From JACTMI01 sp964618415 (GTDB lineage: Bacteria > Acidobacteriota > Thermoanaerobaculia > Multivoradales > JAGPDF01): DNA of 8,844 nt. How positions within the stretch are numbered: the first letter of the stretch is position 1; every line of letters starts with the position of its first letter. Both the position numbers and the translations under genes were made by a program. This document shows, piece after piece, positions 5,857 through 8,844 of the stretch. Location: the NCBI GenBank assembly GCA_964618415.1, contig CAZUAT010000084.1:1-8844 (forward strand), in the 5' to 3' direction. A model generated the notes under the pieces. It saw only the letters and a list, made by a program, of their open reading frames with translations. It did no database searches and was not told the DNA's origin.

Positions 5857-7611
5857 TCAGGGAACCAGCCGCGGATTCCAGAAAGCGAAGCTGCCCGCCT
5901 CGAACCCGTCGCGGAACAGGACGCCGTCGGCGGCGCGCTTGACCAGGCGCACGAATCGGACTTCGAGATCGGCCGGGCCGAGGGCCACCAGCCGCAGGTC
6001 GGCGCCGTGCGCGAGGGCGCCGTTCCACAGCGCCGCGTCGAGCCGCAGCGTCGCGGTCTTCCAGGCGCCATCGCCGACGAACGTCACCGGATCGGAGAGC
6101 ACCGTCCCGCCGGCCGACGGATAGGCGACACGCCAGGAGCCCGAACCGCCGTCCCGGAACAGCACCTTGAGGTCGACCGCGAAGGTGCGGCCCGGAGGCA
6201 GGAAGCGGTCGTCGACGAACAGCGCGAGGCCCTCCTGGCCCTCGGCGCGGTGCGTGCGCCGCCCCTCCCAGGCGGTGCCGTTCGACGGATCGAGCACCTC
6301 GACGAAGCTCTCGCTGCCGCGGCGGCTGACGCTGCCCGGCACGTCGCGCTGCACCAGCCAGCGCTCGAGGTTGCGGATCCACGGCTTGCCCTGCCAGGTC
6401 CGGCTGTCGTCGTCGAGCCAGTAGGTGTCCTCGGCCTCGCGCAGCGCCGCCCAGGCGTCGGCGGACGAGTAGACGCTCTGCCCGAGCGATCGCCGGACCC
6501 AGTCCCAGTGCCCCGGATAGGTGTCGAGATAGCTGTCCTCGGGCACGACATAGAGCCAGTTGAGACGCATCTGCAACGCCTTGAGGTTCGACATCTTGAT
6601 GGCGTAGAAGCGCAGGCCCGGCGGCACGGTGAAGCCGCAGGCGTCGTAGCACTCGTTCTCGCTCGCCCGCACACGGCCGCGCTCGAAGGCCGGCGCCGCC
6701 TCGTCGGTGGCGAGGTACCCGAGCGGATCGATCGTCGTGCCGTACGCCGGGATCTCGGACAGATGGAAGTTGAAGACCTCGGTGATCCCGGTGCGGATCC
6801 CCGTCCCGGCCTCGACGGCATCGCGCGCCAGGAAGTCGTCGGCCGCACCCCAGGACGAGAACGGGTAGTCCTCGCCGGTGTGGACCAGCTTCCAGGCGAA
6901 ATCGTCGCTCGGATCGCCGTTCTCGCCGTTGGCGATCGCCACCAGATCGTCGATCGCGCCGTGGAACCAGCTCGAGAACTGCGGAAAGGTCAGATCCCCG
7001 TTGTTCGCGGCGATCTCTGGGATGTCGAAATCGAACTCGCACCAGGTAAACGCCCCGGGCACGTAGAAGAAGCGCAGGCGCGGGTTGGATCGCAGCCCGC
7101 GCTCGATCAGCACTTCGCGCAGCATCGCGGTGGCCTTCTCCCACAGGCAGGCGTTCCAGATCGGCAGGTGGGGATCGTTCTCGTAGCCGTGCCCGACCGT
7201 CGTGACGCCGCAGGCCGTGCGCGCCCACGCCGGCGCCCAGTCGGTCCCGGAGATCCAGATGCGCAGCCAGAACGGGTCGCTGCCGGCCAGCTGGTCGTCC
7301 CAGCTCGGAAAGGTCATCCCGTAGACGGAGTCGGCCGTCGTGGTGGAGAAGGTCGACTCGGAAGGCTTGAGCTGCCGCCAGGTAAGATCGACCACGCGCA
7401 GATGGACGTGGTGAGCCGGACTCGCCTCCTCGGAGAAGAACCCCGTGTCCGGCGCCGGCTGAACCCAGCCGGGCAGCGACCAGTCCTCTCCGGGCACGAC
7501 CGAGATCAGCTCGCCAGCCGCCGACGCCGGACGCCCCGAAAACGACAGCGCCACCAGCAGCGCCGCAGCACCTCGGACCACGCCGGCACGCTTCACCCAG
7601 GCGGAATGCAC
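5857..7611 (-). CDS. Exported protein with glycoside-hydrolase-like layout and C-terminal FRDGFE motif
   Basis: A secreted protein of 584 residues that I cannot assign to a named family. Residues 1-31 are a signal peptide (VKRAG start, AAALLVAL core, cleavage after ASA at 29-31). Residues about 65-400 read like an (alpha/beta)8 barrel of the glycoside hydrolase type: strand HVHLRVVDLTWRQLKPSE (68-85, the 'W..L.P.E' seen in GH42/GH5-like proteins), FWLRIWI (114-120), RLRFFYVPGAFTWCEFDFD (178-196), KLVHTGEDYPF (241-251), TGITEVFNFHLSEI (274-287). E192, E246, E278 and E287 are possible acidic catalytic residues, but none is proven. ENECYDACGF (318-327) suggests a disulfide. About 431-560 look like a beta-sandwich of carbohydrate-binding type (LFVDDRF, GSWRVAY, WKTATLRL). 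FRDGFEAGSFAFW (566-578) ends the protein. The start is GTG at 7611; GTG at 7596 is also possible, and neither has a strong ribosome site. The hydrolase assignment is inference. Confidence 0.85.
   Translation of the reverse strand: MHSAWVKRAGVVRGAAALLVALSFSGRPASAAGELISVVPGEDWSLPGWVQPAPDTGFFSEEASPAHHVHLRVVDLTWRQLKPSESTFSTTTADSVYGMTFPSWDDQLAGSDPFWLRIWISGTDWAPAWARTACGVTTVGHGYENDPHLPIWNACLWEKATAMLREVLIERGLRSNPRLRFFYVPGAFTWCEFDFDIPEIAANNGDLTFPQFSSWFHGAIDDLVAIANGENGDPSDDFAWKLVHTGEDYPFSSWGAADDFLARDAVEAGTGIRTGITEVFNFHLSEIPAYGTTIDPLGYLATDEAAPAFERGRVRASENECYDACGFTVPPGLRFYAIKMSNLKALQMRLNWLYVVPEDSYLDTYPGHWDWVRRSLGQSVYSSADAWAALREAEDTYWLDDDSRTWQGKPWIRNLERWLVQRDVPGSVSRRGSESFVEVLDPSNGTAWEGRRTHRAEGQEGLALFVDDRFLPPGRTFAVDLKVLFRDGGSGSWRVAYPSAGGTVLSDPVTFVGDGAWKTATLRLDAALWNGALAHGADLRLVALGPADLEVRFVRLVKRAADGVLFRDGFEAGSFAFWNPRLVP
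5878..5916 (-). other. C-terminal FRDGFE-x-G-x4-W motif (copy 2)
   Basis: This encodes residues 566-578 of the exported protein, six residues from its end. FRDGFE, the glycine two residues later and the tryptophan five after that match the motif at 1653-1691 exactly, while the surrounding residues differ. No membrane helix or basic tail follows, which argues against a PEP-CTERM or LPXTG-type signal. Confidence 0.6.
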
Positions 7612-7822
7612 GGCGGGAGCCTATTGGCAAATCGCCCAATTGCCGAAGCGACCGGGCAAGCCCGCCCGGAAAGACTCCCATAGCAGGGAGGACGAGCGCC
7701 GCGGGGCGTTCGGCGCGCCCGGACCTCGCCACGGTCGCCCCAATCGCCCCCGTCGCCGTCTGTCCCCTTCCATGCGTCTTGGTCTTCGTCCTTGTCTTTG
7801 CGAATGCTGTCTCTGCGCCGAC
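7612..7822. other. Intergenic spacer upstream of the three-gene minus-strand unit
   Basis: A 211-base gap between two minus-strand genes. Open frames across it have no convincing protein character. It holds a degenerate hexamer run (7773-7796) and two small inverted repeats close together: CCGGGC/GCCCGG with a six-base loop (7652-7669), and TTGGCAA/TTGCCGA with an eight- or nine-base loop and one G-T pair (7624-7646). The second lies just before the GTG at 7611 and could sit in the leader of the message. Neither is followed by a T-run on the minus strand, so no terminator is called. A promoter for the 7611 gene is expected here but I cannot point to convincing -35/-10 boxes. Confidence 0.5.
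7773..7796. repeat. Degenerate hexanucleotide repeat, four units
   Basis: Read on the plus strand the units are TGCGTC, TTGGTC, TTCGTC and CTTGTC. On the minus strand they are GACAAG, GACGAA, GACCAA and GACGCA. The constant part is GTC/GAC every six bases. It is short and imperfect, lies outside any gene, and looks like a decayed microsatellite. Confidence 0.45.
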
Positions 7823-8844
7823 TCACCCCAGCTGCGCGCGAAGCCATCTGGCCCGGCGGCAGCTGGGGTCGGCGGCGAGCTTGCGCTCCAGCTCTGCCCG
7901 CAGACCCTCGGCGTAGACCGGGTCGGCCGCCGCGCGCGCCAGCGTCGCGATGACGTCCTCCGGCTGCGCGTAGCGGTAGGGCCCGTCGCCCCAGCCGGCG
8001 AGCTGCTCGCGGCCCCGCTCGCGATGCAGGAACAGCATAGTCTCGTCGTCCCAGTCGACCAGGTCCCAGCGTTCGGGCGGGAACAGCAGGGCATTGGCGG
8101 TGGACTCGCCCGTGCGGCGCAGGCCACCCGGTGCGGCGGGATCGGGCTCGTAGACGGGCACCCGGCGCGGCTCGTAGCGCACCAGGGCGCCGACGGCTTC
8201 GCGCGCGAGCAGGAACCGCTCCCAGGTGACCGGGTTGCGGCGCGCCGCCGCGATCTCGGAAAGCAGTCCGGGCTCGAGCTCCATCCGGCCGTCGATGAAT
8301 ACCTGCCGCGGCGGGAAGTGCCTCCAGAGCAGATAGCCGCCGTGCACGAACTCGTTGTAGAGCGGTCCGATCTCGGGATGCTCGGCCAGAACCGTCGCCA
8401 TTCGCTCTGGAAATCGTCCCTCCGCCAGGCCGAAGCCGAATGCCAGCCCGCCGTGCCGCGGGCGCAGCGGCCCGCTGGCGGGCGGCAGAGCGCACCACAG
8501 AGCCACCGCGACGGCCGCCACCAGCCCCGCCGCGGACAGCCCGCGCTCGCGCCGCGGTACCGGTCCGGAAGCCGACTCCGAGCGCGCGTCCGGAAACAGC
8601 GCCAGGCAGCGTGCCGCGTACGGTGCCGCCAGCGCGAAGAAAAGCGCCTGGTGACGCACGCCCGAGAGCGCCAGCAGTGCCATGGCGGCGGTGGGCAGAC
8701 CCCAGGCCGGCGCCGGCCAGCGCCGCGCCGGCGAGCCGAACCGGGCCGCGAGCGCCAGCACCGCCACCACCGCAAACCCGCCGTACAGAAACGGCTGCGG
8801 CGCCGCCAGCGAACTCATCCACTCCGGATTGTGTGCCGACAGCC
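7823..8844 (-). CDS. Membrane protein, C-terminal part (cut by window edge), with GGYLLW/VFIDGR motif
   Basis: The frame stays open to the right edge, so the gene is 5'-truncated; 339 complete residues are visible. I treat the ATG at 8818 as internal because the residues before it (SAHNPEW) continue the protein naturally and no ribosome site precedes it. Three hydrophobic segments lie at visible residues 18-33, 47-82 (interrupted by GVRHQALFF) and 101-119. A soluble C-terminal domain follows, with NEFVHGGYLLWRHFPPRQVF (163-182) running into IDGR (183-186). This matches a pattern I know from large uncharacterised bacterial membrane proteins ('N....GGYL.W...P...VFIDGR'), often thought to be GT-C-like glycosyltransferases. 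The end (about 295-339) is helical and could be TPR-like. It is upstream of the three-gene unit in the same direction but separated by 211 bases, so it is probably a separate transcript. The function is not proven. Confidence 0.8.
   Translation of the reverse strand, partial: LSAHNPEWMSSLAAPQPFLYGGFAVVAVLALAARFGSPARRWPAPAWGLPTAAMALLALSGVRHQALFFALAAPYAARCLALFPDARSESASGPVPRRERGLSAAGLVAAVAVALWCALPPASGPLRPRHGGLAFGFGLAEGRFPERMATVLAEHPEIGPLYNEFVHGGYLLWRHFPPRQVFIDGRMELEPGLLSEIAAARRNPVTWERFLLAREAVGALVRYEPRRVPVYEPDPAAPGGLRRTGESTANALLFPPERWDLVDWDDETMLFLHRERGREQLAGWGDGPYRYAQPEDVIATLARAAADPVYAEGLRAELERKLAADPSCRRARWLRAQLG

Noticed and set aside
5542..7683. Open frame of 713 codons on the plus strand
   Set aside because: It spans two real minus-strand genes and the gap between them; composition is Arg/Gly/Ala/Pro-rich with no signal peptide or motif, typical of high-GC antisense frames.
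7758..7767. GTCTGTCCCC (GGGGACAGAC on the minus strand), resembling cores of REP-type elements linked to RAYT transposases
   Set aside because: There is no matching inverted copy nearby and no transposase gene, so a single ten-base match in GC-rich DNA is not evidence.
7593..8822. Open frame of 409 codons on the minus strand
   Set aside because: It is a shifted frame over the membrane protein at 7823-8844, which shows hydrophobic segments and the GGYLLW/VFIDGR motif; the alternative is Arg/Ala-rich without structure.

Overview
The window is high-GC bacterial DNA from an organism that is probably Gram-negative. Signal peptides, a repeat protein built on 'FQVN...FVVTW...QARRF' units, and a C-terminal FRDGFE-x-G-x4-W motif on two exported proteins remind me most of Acidobacteriota (the Thermoanaerobaculia/Holophagae side). 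Some Gammaproteobacteria (Xanthomonadales relatives) carry similar proteins. This assignment rests on family resemblance only; no rRNA or marker gene is present.

Layout. Positions 1-374 hold no convincing gene. On the plus strand come an exported seven-repeat, beta-propeller-like protein (375-1709) and, 76 bases later, a multi-pass DUF2723-type membrane protein of glycosyltransferase-C character with a C-terminal TPR region (1786-3630). Its stop lies only 24 bases from the stop of the convergent minus-strand genes. The minus strand, read in its own direction, starts with the 3' part of a membrane protein cut by the right window edge (8844-7823). A 211-base spacer follows, then a probable three-gene operon: an exported protein of 584 residues with a glycoside-hydrolase-like layout (7611-5857), a DUF2157-like membrane protein (5828-4845), and a second, related membrane protein (4848-3655). 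The last two overlap by four bases (GTGA), and the second ends in a glycine-rich tail.

How the genes may fit together. Three are polytopic membrane proteins of DUF2723 or DUF2157 type, one is the end of a further membrane protein with a conserved GGYLLW/VFIDGR motif, and two are secreted proteins sharing the same short C-terminal motif. The general theme is the cell envelope and possibly surface glycans or glycoproteins, but no pathway can be fixed from the sequence alone. The observation most worth following is the shared C-terminal motif, which looks like a short sorting or anchoring tag without the transmembrane helix and basic tail of PEP-CTERM or LPXTG signals. No mobile elements, CRISPR arrays, tRNA or rRNA genes were seen.
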